Assembly (NCBI GenBank): GCA_948330435.1
Contig: CAOJBY010000001.1
Location: forward strand, 195,419 to 259,418
Origin: an uncultured Lachnoclostridium sp.
GTDB taxonomy: Bacteria > Bacillota > Clostridia > Lachnospirales > Lachnospiraceae
DNA length: 64,000 nucleotides
Direction of reading: 5' to 3'
Numbering within the stretch: position 1 is the stretch's first letter; each line of letters opens with the position of its first letter. The position numbers and the translations under genes are program-made. This document shows, piece by piece, positions 17,250-25,189 of this stretch. The notes beneath the pieces are model-generated. The model had not been told where the DNA came from, ran no database searches, and saw only the letters and a program-made list of their open reading frames with translations.

Positions 17250-17507
17250 TTAAATAAAGATGGATTTTGATGCTATAAGCCGTTCCTTTTGGGAACGGCT
17301 TAACTTTTTGATAGCAGCTTCCCGATGCATGGCTTCTTCCTTTGTTTGGAATTCTTCATAGTAAAGGAGAATAACCGGGAGGCGGGAGCGGGTGTATTTG
17401 GCACCTTTGCCCTGATTGTGGGTTTTTAGTCGATTTTCCAGGTTTGTAGTCCAGCCAGTATAAAAGGTGTTATCAGCACATTTTAGAATGTAGGTATAAG
17501 CCGTCAT
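17250..17507 (-). CDS. GIY-YIG nuclease-fold protein (YhbQ/YazA, UPF0213)
   Basis: The 85-aa protein is a stand-alone GIY-YIG domain: TYILKCADNTFYTGWTTNLENRL carries the YIL...YTG core and the conserved Arg, followed by H in LKTHNQGKGAKYTRSRLP and Glu56-region residues. It ends in the family's basic tail KKLSRSQKERLI. In Bacillus yazA sits next to rsmI; here it is displaced to a site convergent with spoIIQ. The biochemical role is uncertain, although E. coli YhbQ has been linked to DNA repair. The stem of the spoIIQ terminator lies inside its last codons. Confidence 0.88.
   Translation of the reverse strand: MTAYTYILKCADNTFYTGWTTNLENRLKTHNQGKGAKYTRSRLPVILLYYEEFQTKEEAMHREAAIKKLSRSQKERLIASKSIFI
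17277..17309 (+). terminator. spoIIQ terminator embedded in the convergent GIY-YIG gene
   Basis: A perfect 10-bp stem, AAGCCGTTCC (17277-17286) with GGAACGGCTT (17292-17301) and loop TTTTG, is followed by AAC and five T. On the opposite strand the same bases encode the LSRSQKERL part of the GIY-YIG protein. Confidence 0.75.
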
Positions 17508-17519
17508 GACATGTTCCTT

Positions 17520-18188
17520 TCAGATTGGCATGGGAGCCACAAATACATACATCATGATAAAGTGACAGATACTTCCGCCCATGACGAATAAGTGGAAGAT
17601 TTCGTGTGAACCAAAGTATTTATGCCGGGCATTAAAGAGAGGAAGCTTCATTGCATAGATAATTCCACCAATGGTATAGATAATTCCGCCTGCTAACAGC
17701 CAGCCAAAGGCAGCAGGGGAAAGGGAGTTTAGTATCTGGGTAAAGGCCAGTACGCATACCCAGCCCATAGCAATATATAATATGGAAGAGAACCATTTGG
17801 GGCAGGTGATCCAGAATGCTTTGATGAGGATTCCTGCCAGTGCAATACCCCATACGAGAGCACATAGACCGTAGCCAGTTTTGCCTCCCAGAACAATGAG
17901 ACATACGGGTGTATAGGAACCTGCGATTAGAACAAAGATCATCATGTGATCTATCTTTCGTAGGATTCGGTTGGAACGTTCGGAAAGGTTCAGGGTATGG
18001 TAGGTGGTACTGGCTCCGTAGAGCAGAATCATACTTCCGATGAAAATTGCCAGAGAGATTAGATGAATGGTATCCGGCTGTCTGGCTGCCCGGATTAACA
18101 GGGGTGTGGCGGCAAATACGGCCATAAGCATACCGATGAAATGAGTGATAGCACTGCCGGGATCTTTAATTTGAAGTTCTAATTTCAT
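17520..18188 (-). CDS. Hemolysin III family (PAQR-type) membrane protein
   Basis: The 222-aa protein has about seven membrane helices and the PAQR/HlyIII metal-site motifs: ITHFIGML near the N-terminus, YGASTTYHTL, IDHMMIFVLIAGSYTP and the closing HEIFHLFVMGGSICHF. The conserved Ser, Asp and three His probably bind zinc inside the membrane. Despite the name, most members are not proven toxins; ceramidase-like or membrane-homeostasis roles are proposed. It ends 13 bp before the GIY-YIG start, so the two minus-strand genes are likely co-transcribed. SD GGAGATG precedes the ATG. Confidence 0.88.
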   Translation of the reverse strand: MKLELQIKDPGSAITHFIGMLMAVFAATPLLIRAARQPDTIHLISLAIFIGSMILLYGASTTYHTLNLSERSNRILRKIDHMMIFVLIAGSYTPVCLIVLGGKTGYGLCALVWGIALAGILIKAFWITCPKWFSSILYIAMGWVCVLAFTQILNSLSPAAFGWLLAGGIIYTIGGIIYAMKLPLFNARHKYFGSHEIFHLFVMGGSICHFIMMYVFVAPMPI

Positions 18189-18489
18189 ATGAACATCTCC
18201 TTTTGCGATAATTATATTTCAACATGTAGTTTTAAATACTATGTATAGATGTTAATATATTATACCTTTCGAGTAGAAATGTCAACATATGAGATTGAAT
18301 TTTTACATATTACATGTAAAAATGATATGACATTTTTCGACAATATAAATTAATACTAACATCTGGATTATCAGGAGAATGGCGTAAATGTAGTAATATA
18401 AAATATTTTTATCGTAGACGCAACAAATGGATTGTGCTATACTTTCATTACCTGCATAAAACAAATATTTTGAAGAAAGGAGGAGTAAT
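18189..18489. other. AT-rich divergent intergenic region with a palindrome
   Basis: This ~300-bp gap separates the divergent hemolysin III and coiled-coil genes. It is strongly AT-rich. The clearest structure is TTTTTACAT (18300-18308), a 5-bp gap, then ATGTAAAAA (18314-18322), a plausible operator. TATACT near 18438 may be the -10 of the coiled-coil gene. No gene is seen. Confidence 0.4.
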
Positions 18490-18912
18490 ATGACAGATAA
18501 TGAGAGGTTTGATCTGATTTTAGCAGTAATCCAGGGCATGAAGACGGATATACAAGAGATGAAAACTGACATGCAGAGTATGAAGACTGATATGCAGGGT
18601 ATGAAGACTGATATGCAGGGTATGAAGACTGATATGCAGGGTATGAAGTCCGAAATGAAGGATATGAAGTCCGACATGCAAGACATGAAAGGGTCCATTC
18701 ATAGACTGGAGCAAAGAGTTAAGACAATCGAAATGAATCTTGAGAATGTCACAAACAGGAACATTCAGCTTATAGCAGAAGGGCATCTTGACTTAGTACG
18801 AAAGCTTGAAGAAGCAGTGCGGGTAAAGGAAGAACGGGAACTTCTGCTCACGCGTGTAAATGTACTGGAAGGTGACATGCGTCGGGTAAAACAACAGCTT
18901 GCCCTGGCATAG
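18490..18912 (+). CDS. Heptad-repeat coiled-coil protein
   Basis: The 140-aa protein is almost wholly alpha-helical. After MTDNERFDLILAVIQG it contains seven or eight tandem 7-residue units of the form MKTDMQG (residues ~17-70), then a second coiled coil (HRLEQRVKTIEMNLENV) and a charged C-terminal helix. Met or Leu at heptad a/d positions predicts a long parallel coiled coil. A strong SD (AAAGGAGGAG) precedes ATG 18490. There is no signal peptide or membrane segment. Similar repeat-bearing proteins are common in Lachnospiraceae with no function known. Copy number of the repeat can change by slipped pairing without breaking the frame. Confidence 0.75.
   Translation: MTDNERFDLILAVIQGMKTDIQEMKTDMQSMKTDMQGMKTDMQGMKTDMQGMKSEMKDMKSDMQDMKGSIHRLEQRVKTIEMNLENVTNRNIQLIAEGHLDLVRKLEEAVRVKEERELLLTRVNVLEGDMRRVKQQLALA
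18538..18684 (+). repeat. Seven 21-bp in-frame tandem repeats
   Basis: Units start at 18538, 18559, 18580, 18601, 18622, 18643 and 18664. The three at 18580-18642 are identical (ATGAAGACTGATATGCAGGG plus T); the outer units differ at a few bases. Each unit encodes one heptad. Confidence 0.95.
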
Positions 18913-18984
18913 CGATGAACATATACAACAGAGAAAGCCTAAAGAAGGTAGAAGATAAGTACATATGAAGAGAAAAAAGAACTA

Positions 18985-19017
18985 AGGGGCCGTCCTGCTA
19001 TTTTGTGGACAGCCCCT
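18985..19017 (-). terminator. Terminator of the BFD-type ferredoxin gene
   Basis: An 11-bp stem, AGGGGCCGTCC with GGACAGCCCCT (one wobble), followed on the minus strand by a T-rich stretch. It resembles the hairpin at 29885-29914. Confidence 0.7.
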
Positions 19018-19027
19018 AAAAATATGA

Positions 19028-19222
19028 TTACCTACTCATAATCTCAGAAATGGCATCCATGATTTTGTCATGGCAGCCACCGCAGCCAGTGGAGCAATGT
19101 GTAATCTTCTGGACATCCTCAAATGCTTTTTCTACACTGGCGAAATCTGAATGCTGATGTAGTACATCCTCCACGTCAAAATACGTTACTTTTTTACAGT
19201 TGCAGATGGTATAGTTTTGCAT
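19028..19222 (-). CDS. BFD-type [2Fe-2S]-binding protein (bacterioferritin-associated ferredoxin-like)
   Basis: A 64-aa stand-alone BFD domain: Cys7 and Cys9 (CNC) with Cys47 and Cys50 in STGCGGCHDKI give the CxC...CxxC [2Fe-2S] ligand set; Cys43 is extra. The start at 19222 is chosen because AGGAGG lies 8-9 nt upstream; a longer in-frame version adds 20 residues without a good SD. Such proteins mobilise iron or pass electrons; the neighbours rubrerythrin and PerR, both on the same strand, place it with iron and peroxide handling. A terminator lies between it and rubrerythrin. Confidence 0.85.
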   Translation of the reverse strand: MQNYTICNCKKVTYFDVEDVLHQHSDFASVEKAFEDVQKITHCSTGCGGCHDKIMDAISEIMSR

Positions 19223-19259
19223 TTTACATTCCCTCCTTTTTGAAAGGCCCAAATAAAAT

Positions 19260-19303
19260 GGAGCTACCGGGAAATAATCCATAAATCATTTTCCGATAGC
19301 CCC
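19260..19303 (-). terminator. Terminator of the rubrerythrin gene
   Basis: On the minus strand GGGGCTATCGG pairs with CCGGTAGCTCC (11 bp, two G-U pairs), followed by ATTTTATTT. Confidence 0.75.
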
Positions 19304-19334
19304 GATTTATAAGCTTATATGGTTGAGTGATTCA

Positions 19335-19877
19335 TTAGCCAAAGTATCTCTTTAACAGACCTTCGAAAGCCTTGCCGTGTCTTGCTTCATCCCTTGCCAT
19401 TTCATGCACGGTATCATGGATTGCATCCAGATTAGCAGCTTTGGCTCTCTTAGCCAGGTCAAACTTACCAGCGGTAGCACCGTTCTCGGCAGCAACTCTC
19501 ATCTCCAGGTTCTTCTTTGTGCTGTCGGTAACAACCTCGCCCAGAAGCTCTGCAAACTTAGCAGCATGCTCAGCCTCTTCATAAGCTGCCTTTTCCCAGT
19601 AGAGACCGATCTCCGGATATCCCTCTCTGTGAGCAACTCTTGCCATTGCAAGATACATACCAACCTCGGAGCATTCGCCGTTGAAGTTTGCTCTTAAGTC
19701 CTCAAGAATGTCCTCGCTGACGCCCTTTGCAACGCCTACTACATGCTCAGCAGCCCAGGACAGACCTTCTGCCTGCTCTGTAAACTTGTCCGGGCCAACA
19801 CCGCACTGAGGACATTTTTCGGGAGCAGAATCTCCTTCGTGAACATAACCGCAAACCTGACATACAAATTTCTTCAT
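19335..19877 (-). CDS. Reverse rubrerythrin (rubredoxin domain first)
   Basis: The 180-aa protein begins with a rubredoxin FeCys4 site (CQVCGYVHEG with Cys6 and Cys9; CPQCG with Cys22 and Cys25) and continues with a ferritin-like diiron domain (NGECSEVGMYLAMARVAHRE, YEEAEHAAKFAELLG, EMARDEARHGKAFEGL). This domain order is that of clostridial reverse rubrerythrins, which reduce H2O2 and O2 at the expense of NADH through rubredoxin reductases. It has a good SD and, 44 bp upstream, a perfect PerR-type palindrome. The codon choice and clean sequence suggest a highly expressed gene. Confidence 0.94.
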   Translation of the reverse strand: MKKFVCQVCGYVHEGDSAPEKCPQCGVGPDKFTEQAEGLSWAAEHVVGVAKGVSEDILEDLRANFNGECSEVGMYLAMARVAHREGYPEIGLYWEKAAYEEAEHAAKFAELLGEVVTDSTKKNLEMRVAAENGATAGKFDLAKRAKAANLDAIHDTVHEMARDEARHGKAFEGLLKRYFG

Positions 19878-19920
19878 GATTGTATTCTCCTTTTCTTAAA
19901 AAAATTTTTGTGATTTTAAA

Positions 19921-19937
19921 ACAGTAATAATTACTGT
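19921..19937. promoter_or_regulatory. PerR/Fur-type operator upstream of rubrerythrin
   Basis: A perfect 17-nt palindrome, ACAGTAATAATTACTGT, 44 bp before the rubrerythrin start. It shares the core TAATNATTA with the site at 20422-20440 and with the known PerR box. Confidence 0.8.
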
Positions 19938-20019
19938 TATTAACATAGCATAGATTTGAAAAAGCGTCAAGTAATATTTAAAAAATTTATTTCTTTTTTA
20001 TAAAAGGTACTTATCTGTA

Positions 20020-20403
20020 TTATTTATCAAGACAGTTTCCGCAGATTCCGTAATACTGTACGGTATGTCCTTCTATCTGACCAGAGAAAGCTTTCTGAGC
20101 TTGTGCATTAATAAAATCTTCATTTTCTAAATGAATATCAAGAAGATTATGACACTTTCTACATATAAAATGAGAGTGAGGCTCCACATGAGCATCAAAA
20201 CGGTCAGCTCCGTCCGTTGTGATTTTTATAATTTCACCCAGTTCTGTTAAAAGGGCAAGATTTCGGTAGACAGTACCTAAACTAATATTGGGAAATTCCT
20301 TGCGGACATTTATATAAATAATATCAGCAGTTGGATGATCATATCTGGAAAGCAGAAAACTTTTGATAGACTCTCGCTGACGGCTATATTTTAAGGCTGT
20401 CAT
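20020..20403 (-). CDS. perR: Fur-family regulator, PerR type
   Basis: The 127-aa protein has the winged helix (NISLGTVYRNLALLTELGEI) and the metal domain with RFDAHVEPHSHFICRKCHN and a final CGNC. The two CxxC pairs form the structural Zn site. The Asp in RFDA matches the PerR regulatory Asp85 position, where Fur has Glu, and the two His of HSH match His91/His93. I therefore call it PerR, a peroxide sensor through Fe-catalysed His oxidation. The start at 20403 is set by SD AAGGAGG; an in-frame extension upstream crosses its own operator. Confidence 0.88.
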   Translation of the reverse strand: MTALKYSRQRESIKSFLLSRYDHPTADIIYINVRKEFPNISLGTVYRNLALLTELGEIIKITTDGADRFDAHVEPHSHFICRKCHNLLDIHLENEDFINAQAQKAFSGQIEGHTVQYYGICGNCLDK

Positions 20404-20421
20404 AAAAGGCCTCCTTTCAAT

Positions 20422-20440
20422 AACGATAATGATTATTGTT
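20422..20440. promoter_or_regulatory. PerR/Fur-type operator upstream of perR
   Basis: AACGATAATGATTATTGTT is a 19-nt palindrome with one mismatched pair, about 19 bp before the perR start. It suggests autoregulation. Confidence 0.8.
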
Positions 20441-20525
20441 TCTTGTATTTTAACAAAATCAGTGGGAAAGTCAAGATATGGAGCATAGAAAATGATGGAA
20501 AATCCGTAGAAAATAGCAGAAACTG

Positions 20526-20554
20526 TTGACAAAGGGTAATCATGCTGTTATAAT
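20526..20554 (+). promoter_or_regulatory. Sigma-A promoter of the NlpC/P60 gene
   Basis: TTGACA (20526-20531), a 17-bp spacer and TATAAT (20549-20554): a consensus promoter, so this gene should be strongly expressed. Confidence 0.92.
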
Positions 20555-20619
20555 TCATTCATAAGTCTTAACAAATTTGTAATATTTCAGTTAAGAATCT
20601 TACGGAGGATAGTAAACCA

Positions 20620-21717
20620 ATGGGTATTTATAAGATTACGACTTTATGTCTAACCGGGGCTCTTTGCTTTAGCATGGGTGGCATAAAAGTGGAGGCGAGC
20701 AATTCATTCTCTTTTGGAGAAGAAGGAATTGCATCGGTAATGACAGAAGCACATACAGCAGATCCTACAGTAGAGGAGAAGATCGTTGAAGAACTTACAC
20801 CGTCTGAATACGATGGCATCTGCATTGCACAGGTAAATGATTATGTAAATGTGAGAAGTCTTCCCAGTGAGGAAGGCGAGATTCTCGGAAAGCTTTATAA
20901 TGAATCTGCTGGAACTATTGAGGAGGATGTGGATGGCTGGTTCAAGATTACCTCAGGAAATGTAACTGGCTATGTAAAAAGTGATTATGTAGTAACGGGT
21001 GATGAGGCAGAGGTCTTGGCGGAAGAGGTTGGAAAGCGAGTTGCAACGGTTACAACGGAAACGCTTCGTGTTAGAAGTGATGCCAGCACAGATGCAAGTA
21101 TATTAGGCCTTATCGGTGAAGAGGAAGAACTTACAGTAACTGATGAGACAGATGAATGGGTGCAGGTATCCATTGAGGAAGGCGATGGCTGGGTATCCAA
21201 AGAGTTTGTAGACCTTCGGACAGATTTTGTTCAGGCAGAATCCAAGGAAGAGGAAAAGGCCAGACTGGAGAAGGAAGAAGCAGCCAGAGAAGAGGGAAGG
21301 CGTAAAGCAGCAGAGGTTGAAGCCAAGACAAAGGGCAGCCAGAATGCGGTTCTCGGCAACGGAGGCGGAAGCAGCAGTGGTAATGCGGTAGCATCCTTTG
21401 CAAGTCAGTTTGTGGGTAATCCTTATGTGTATGGTGGTACTAGCCTTACAAACGGTGCGGACTGTTCCGGATTTGTTATGAGTGTTTATGCCAACTTTGG
21501 TGTGGGTCTGCCCCATTCCTCCAGTGCAATGCGCGGTGCGGGATATGGCGTAAGTCTTGCGGAGGCACAGCCCGGTGATATTATCTGTTACAGCGGACAT
21601 GTGGCCATCTACTGTGGAAACAACACCATTGTACATGCAAGTACGGCGGCTACCGGAATTAAGTATACATCACCAGCCAACTATAAACCGATTCTTGCAG
21701 TTAGAAGAATTTTCTAA
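20620..21717 (+). CDS. Secreted SH3b-SH3b-NlpC/P60 peptidoglycan endopeptidase
   Basis: The 365-aa protein has a signal peptide (residues ~1-27), two bacterial SH3 domains (about 68-127 and 140-198; YVNVRSLPSEEGEILGKL and TLRVRSDASTDASILGLI), an alanine/glutamate-rich helical linker (~205-240) and a C-terminal NlpC/P60 domain. The catalytic triad residues are Cys282 (GADCSGFV), His327 (SGHVAIYC) and His339 (VHAS). It should cut D-Glu-to-diamino-acid bonds in cell wall peptides outside the cell. A consensus promoter and SD (GGAGG) precede it and a strong terminator follows, so it is monocistronic. Confidence 0.95.
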   Translation: MGIYKITTLCLTGALCFSMGGIKVEASNSFSFGEEGIASVMTEAHTADPTVEEKIVEELTPSEYDGICIAQVNDYVNVRSLPSEEGEILGKLYNESAGTIEEDVDGWFKITSGNVTGYVKSDYVVTGDEAEVLAEEVGKRVATVTTETLRVRSDASTDASILGLIGEEEELTVTDETDEWVQVSIEEGDGWVSKEFVDLRTDFVQAESKEEEKARLEKEEAAREEGRRKAAEVEAKTKGSQNAVLGNGGGSSSGNAVASFASQFVGNPYVYGGTSLTNGADCSGFVMSVYANFGVGLPHSSSAMRGAGYGVSLAEAQPGDIICYSGHVAIYCGNNTIVHASTAATGIKYTSPANYKPILAVRRIF

Positions 21718-21728
21718 AGACTATGCGG

Positions 21729-21758
21729 AACAGGAGCGAATCATCGCTCCTGTTTTCT
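21729..21758 (+). terminator. Intrinsic terminator of the NlpC/P60 gene
   Basis: AACAGGAGCG pairs perfectly with CGCTCCTGTT (10 bp, loop AATCAT), followed by TTCTT. It lies just before the hydF SD. Confidence 0.88.
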
Positions 21759-21771
21759 TAAGGAGATCTCT

Positions 21772-22971
21772 ATGAGTCTGAACCAGACACCATCTTCGGA
21801 ACGAATTCACATTGGAATATTTGGAAAGCGGAATGCAGGAAAATCCAGTTTGATTAACGCTATTACCGGTCAGGAGGCAGCACTTGTATCAGAGATAAAG
21901 GGGACGACCACAGATCCGGTGTATAAGCCGATGGAGTTGTTGCCTTTAGGGCCTGTTGTCTTTATTGACACACCAGGATTGGACGATGAGGGAAGCCTGG
22001 GAAAGCTTCGGGTACAAAAAAGCATTGTAGTTCTTGAGAAGGCAGACCTGGTTCTTTTGGTAGTGGATGGAAGCCTTGGACTGGAAAAGGAAGATGCGGA
22101 GTTTATAAAAGATCTGGAAAGACGAAAAATTCCCAGTCTAATAGTATATAATAAATGTGATTTAGAGACAAAACCAGTAGGAACGCAGGAGTTTCCGATT
22201 ATATTCGTCAGTGCATATACAGGAAAAGGAATTTTCGAACTGAAAGAACGCCTGGCAAGGCTTCTTCCTGAAAAGAAACAGGAAAGACGATTGGTGGCGG
22301 ATTTACTTAAGCCGTTAGATTTGGTGGTATTGGTAGTGCCTATTGATAAGAGTGCACCCAAGGGGCGTCTGATCTTACCCCAACAGCAGGTTATTCGGGA
22401 TGTTTTGGAAGCTGGAGCAATTTCGGTGGTGGTAAGAGATACAGAACTTGAAGAGACATTGAAATGTTTGGGGAAAAGGCCCAGACTTGTAATTACAGAT
22501 AGTCAGGTGTTTCCTCAGGTGAATGCCAGGACACCAAAGGATATTTGGCTTACTTCCTTTTCCATTTTGTTTGCCCGTTATAAAGGAAACCTTTATCGGG
22601 CTGTGGAGGGAGCACAGGTGCTTGAAGAACTTAAGAGTGGGGATCGAATTCTTATTTCTGAGGGATGTACCCATCATCGTCAATGTGAGGACATAGGGAC
22701 TGTGAAGCTGCCCAAGTGGATTCAGGAATATGCAGGAAAAAAAGCCGAATATTATTTTACTTCCGGAGGAGACTTTCCTAAAGAACAGCTTGCGGATTAC
22801 AGATTGATTGTTCACTGTGGTGGTTGTATGCTGAAAGAGAGGGAGATACAGAATCGAGTAGCCCAGGCGGTTAAAGCCGGAGTACCAATAACGAATTATG
22901 GAATTTTGATTGCTTATATGAAAGGAATTCTGAGTAGAAGTCTGGAACCGTTTCCGGAGATGAAAGCATAG
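21772..22971 (+). CDS. hydF: HydF, [FeFe]-hydrogenase H-cluster maturation GTPase
   Basis: The 399-aa protein has a GTPase domain (P-loop GKRNAGKSSLINA, switch GTTTDPV, DTPGLDD, NKCD) followed by a dimerisation domain and the C-terminal [4Fe-4S] site with HCGGCM and an upstream conserved His in GCTHHRQC. HydF is the scaffold on which HydE and HydG build the diiron subcluster before transfer to the hydrogenase. No hydE, hydG or hydrogenase gene is in this window. The next gene begins 17 bp after the stop, so hydF is co-transcribed with the decarboxylase. Confidence 0.95.
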   Translation: MSLNQTPSSERIHIGIFGKRNAGKSSLINAITGQEAALVSEIKGTTTDPVYKPMELLPLGPVVFIDTPGLDDEGSLGKLRVQKSIVVLEKADLVLLVVDGSLGLEKEDAEFIKDLERRKIPSLIVYNKCDLETKPVGTQEFPIIFVSAYTGKGIFELKERLARLLPEKKQERRLVADLLKPLDLVVLVVPIDKSAPKGRLILPQQQVIRDVLEAGAISVVVRDTELEETLKCLGKRPRLVITDSQVFPQVNARTPKDIWLTSFSILFARYKGNLYRAVEGAQVLEELKSGDRILISEGCTHHRQCEDIGTVKLPKWIQEYAGKKAEYYFTSGGDFPKEQLADYRLIVHCGGCMLKEREIQNRVAQAVKAGVPITNYGILIAYMKGILSRSLEPFPEMKA

Positions 22972-22988
22972 CCAGGAGAGAGGCAAGA

Positions 22989-24434
22989 ATGGAAAAAGAG
23001 CGTGTAGAAAGTTCTCTTAAGAATCGGCTTTCGGTATATGGGGCTTCCGACTACTATGGATTCCATATGCCGGGACATAAGCGCCGGATGGGGGAACTTG
23101 GGGATCCTTATAAGATAGATATCACGGAGATTTACGGCTTTGATGACCTGCATCATCCGGAGAAAGAGGGAATTATAACAAGAGCCCAGGAGAGGGCGGC
23201 CAGGCTCTATGGTGCAGAGGAGACACATTTTCTGGTAAATGGAAGCACGGCGGGGATTTTAAGTGCGATTTCCGGATGTACACATTTGGGAAGTGGTTTC
23301 CTTATGGCGAGAAACAGCCACCGTAGTGTTTATCATGGGGCAGAACTTCGTAATCTGAAACCCTGGTATCTTTATCCACAGACTGTTGACTCTTTGGGGA
23401 TAAATGGTGGGATTTTGTCATCGGATGTGGAAAATTCCCTGAGGGAGCACGAGGGAACGGAAGCTGTATTCCTTACATCTCCCACATATGAGGGTATATG
23501 CACAGATGTGAAAGCAATAGCAGAGATCTGTCATAGTTATAGAGTGCCGCTAATTGTGGATCAGGCTCACGGTGCCCACTTTCCGTTTTCTGAGTATTTT
23601 CCGATGGATGCATTGAAAGCCGGGGCGGATGTAGTAATTCAGAGCATTCATAAGACGCTGCCCGCATTAACCCAGACAGCCCTTTTACATATACAGGGAA
23701 AACTGGTAGACAGGGAACGGATTCGTTATTACCTTTCTGTGTATCAGAGCAGCAGTCCCTCTTATGTACTTATGGCATCCATTGACAATTGCATGGAAGA
23801 ACTTGAACGGCAGGGTGGGATTTTATTTGAAGCATATATAAGACGGCTTGAACGATTTCGAAATAGCTGTGATGACCTGAAAAGTCTACAATTGCTGGAT
23901 GGAGAGTTCCCTGGAGAAGCGGCAATTTGTGATTTTGATAAATCCAGACTGGTGATTTGTACAGGAAACACATCTCTGACCGGCGAGATGCTTATGAAGA
24001 GCCTTCGTTCCCAATATCATTTGGAAATGGAGATGGCATCAGAGAACTATGTGATCGGTATTTCCAGCGTGGCGGATCAGAAAGAGGACTTTATGCGGCT
24101 TAGTATGGCACTTCATAAACTGGATGAAATACGAAGTCAAAAGAGACAGCAAAAGGAGTTCAGGGAATCCAGGGAGGCTCAGTGGCTTGGGAAAGCTGAG
24201 ACTGCTATGGCAATTGGGACAGCTATGGAACGGGAAACAGAATGGGTAGAAGCAAATAAAGCCAGTGGTCGGATTGCGGGAAAATACATTTACCTTTACC
24301 CTCCGGGAATCCCCCTGACAGTTCCGGGGGAGAGAGTTTCGGAAGAACTTTGTGCTCAAATTAAAAGCATTTTTGAGGCAGGGCAGCGAATTCATGGACT
24401 GGATAAAGATGGCCGGATAAGTGTGATTAGATAA
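22989..24434 (+). CDS. PLP-dependent Orn/Lys/Arg decarboxylase family protein (YaaO-like)
   Basis: The 481-aa protein is a fold-type I PLP enzyme with FHMPGHKR near the N-terminus, NGSTAGILSAI (phosphate binding), VDQAHGAHF and the PLP-lysine motif SIHKTLPALTQTA. This is the major Orn/Lys/Arg decarboxylase domain without the N-terminal wing domain of the large inducible enzymes, as in Bacillus YaaO and SpeA. It probably decarboxylates arginine or lysine for polyamine synthesis; the substrate cannot be read from sequence. Its place before a nucleotide-kinase gene and holB matches the yaaO-tmk-...-holB block of Bacillus. Confidence 0.88.
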   Translation: MEKERVESSLKNRLSVYGASDYYGFHMPGHKRRMGELGDPYKIDITEIYGFDDLHHPEKEGIITRAQERAARLYGAEETHFLVNGSTAGILSAISGCTHLGSGFLMARNSHRSVYHGAELRNLKPWYLYPQTVDSLGINGGILSSDVENSLREHEGTEAVFLTSPTYEGICTDVKAIAEICHSYRVPLIVDQAHGAHFPFSEYFPMDALKAGADVVIQSIHKTLPALTQTALLHIQGKLVDRERIRYYLSVYQSSSPSYVLMASIDNCMEELERQGGILFEAYIRRLERFRNSCDDLKSLQLLDGEFPGEAAICDFDKSRLVICTGNTSLTGEMLMKSLRSQYHLEMEMASENYVIGISSVADQKEDFMRLSMALHKLDEIRSQKRQQKEFRESREAQWLGKAETAMAIGTAMERETEWVEANKASGRIAGKYIYLYPPGIPLTVPGERVSEELCAQIKSIFEAGQRIHGLDKDGRISVIR

Positions 24435-24464
24435 ATGAAATGGATTTTTTAAATGGAGGCTCAG

Positions 24465-25055
24465 ATGGGAAAAATCTTTTATGTGTTTGGAAAAAGTTCT
24501 TCAGGGAAAGATACCGTCTATAAAAATCTTATGGGGAATCAGAAGCTTATGCTTCGACCTGTTGTACCCTATACTACTCGTCCCATACGGGCCGGAGAGA
24601 CCCCGGGGGTAGAATACCACTTTACTGACGAGGCGGAGTTGTCCCGTATGGAAAAAGCGGGAAAAGTGGTAGAACTTCGAGTTTATGAGACGGTTCATGG
24701 TATCTGGAAATACTTTACTGTAGATGGTGAACATGTAGATCTGGAGAACTATAATTATGCTATGATAGGTGTTTTGAAGTCCTTTCTGACAATTCGGGAG
24801 TATTATGGAAAGGACAAGGTGATCCCTGTTTATATAGAAGTGGAGGATGGGGAACGCCTACAACGGGCCCTTGATCGGGAACGCAGCCAGGAAGAACCCC
24901 GGTATGCGGAACTTTGCAGGCGTTTTCTGACAGATACCGCTGATTTTGCCGAGGAAAAGCTGCTTCAGGCAGGAATATACAGACGTTTTGCAAATAAAGA
25001 TTTACAGACATGTATCAGGGAGATAACGGACTATATATTGGAACAACTGGAATGA
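24465..25055 (+). CDS. Guanylate kinase-like protein
   Basis: The 196-aa protein has the P-loop GKSSSGKDT and the GMP-binding signature YTTRPIRAGETPGVEYHF, then KVVELRVYETVHGIWKY. These are guanylate kinase features, but the P-loop is GKSSSGKD rather than GPSGxGKxT. In Bacillus the equivalent position holds thymidylate kinase (tmk). ATG 24465 is chosen because GGAGG lies 5 nt upstream; the alternative ATG 24453 is within that SD region. It may be a second, divergent guanylate kinase or have another substrate. Confidence 0.8.
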   Translation: MGKIFYVFGKSSSGKDTVYKNLMGNQKLMLRPVVPYTTRPIRAGETPGVEYHFTDEAELSRMEKAGKVVELRVYETVHGIWKYFTVDGEHVDLENYNYAMIGVLKSFLTIREYYGKDKVIPVYIEVEDGERLQRALDRERSQEEPRYAELCRRFLTDTADFAEEKLLQAGIYRRFANKDLQTCIREITDYILEQLE

Positions 25056-25189
25056 TTAGATAGATAAAAGGTCTGTCTTTTAGAGAGGAGATGTGTTATA
25101 CTACACTTAGCCTATCTCATATGGGCTGCTTTAATGTGAGTGATATCAGTAAAACATGAAAACTGTGAGATAAAGAGGGGGGAGCATCT

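Noticed and set aside
18538..18684. Possible CRISPR array
   Set aside because: The repeats are directly adjacent with no spacers and are in frame within a coiled-coil gene.
18303..18698. Minus-strand frame opposite the heptad repeat
   Set aside because: Its repetitive FIPCISV-type protein is a mirror of the 21-bp repeats; the plus frame has the SD and a sensible coiled coil.
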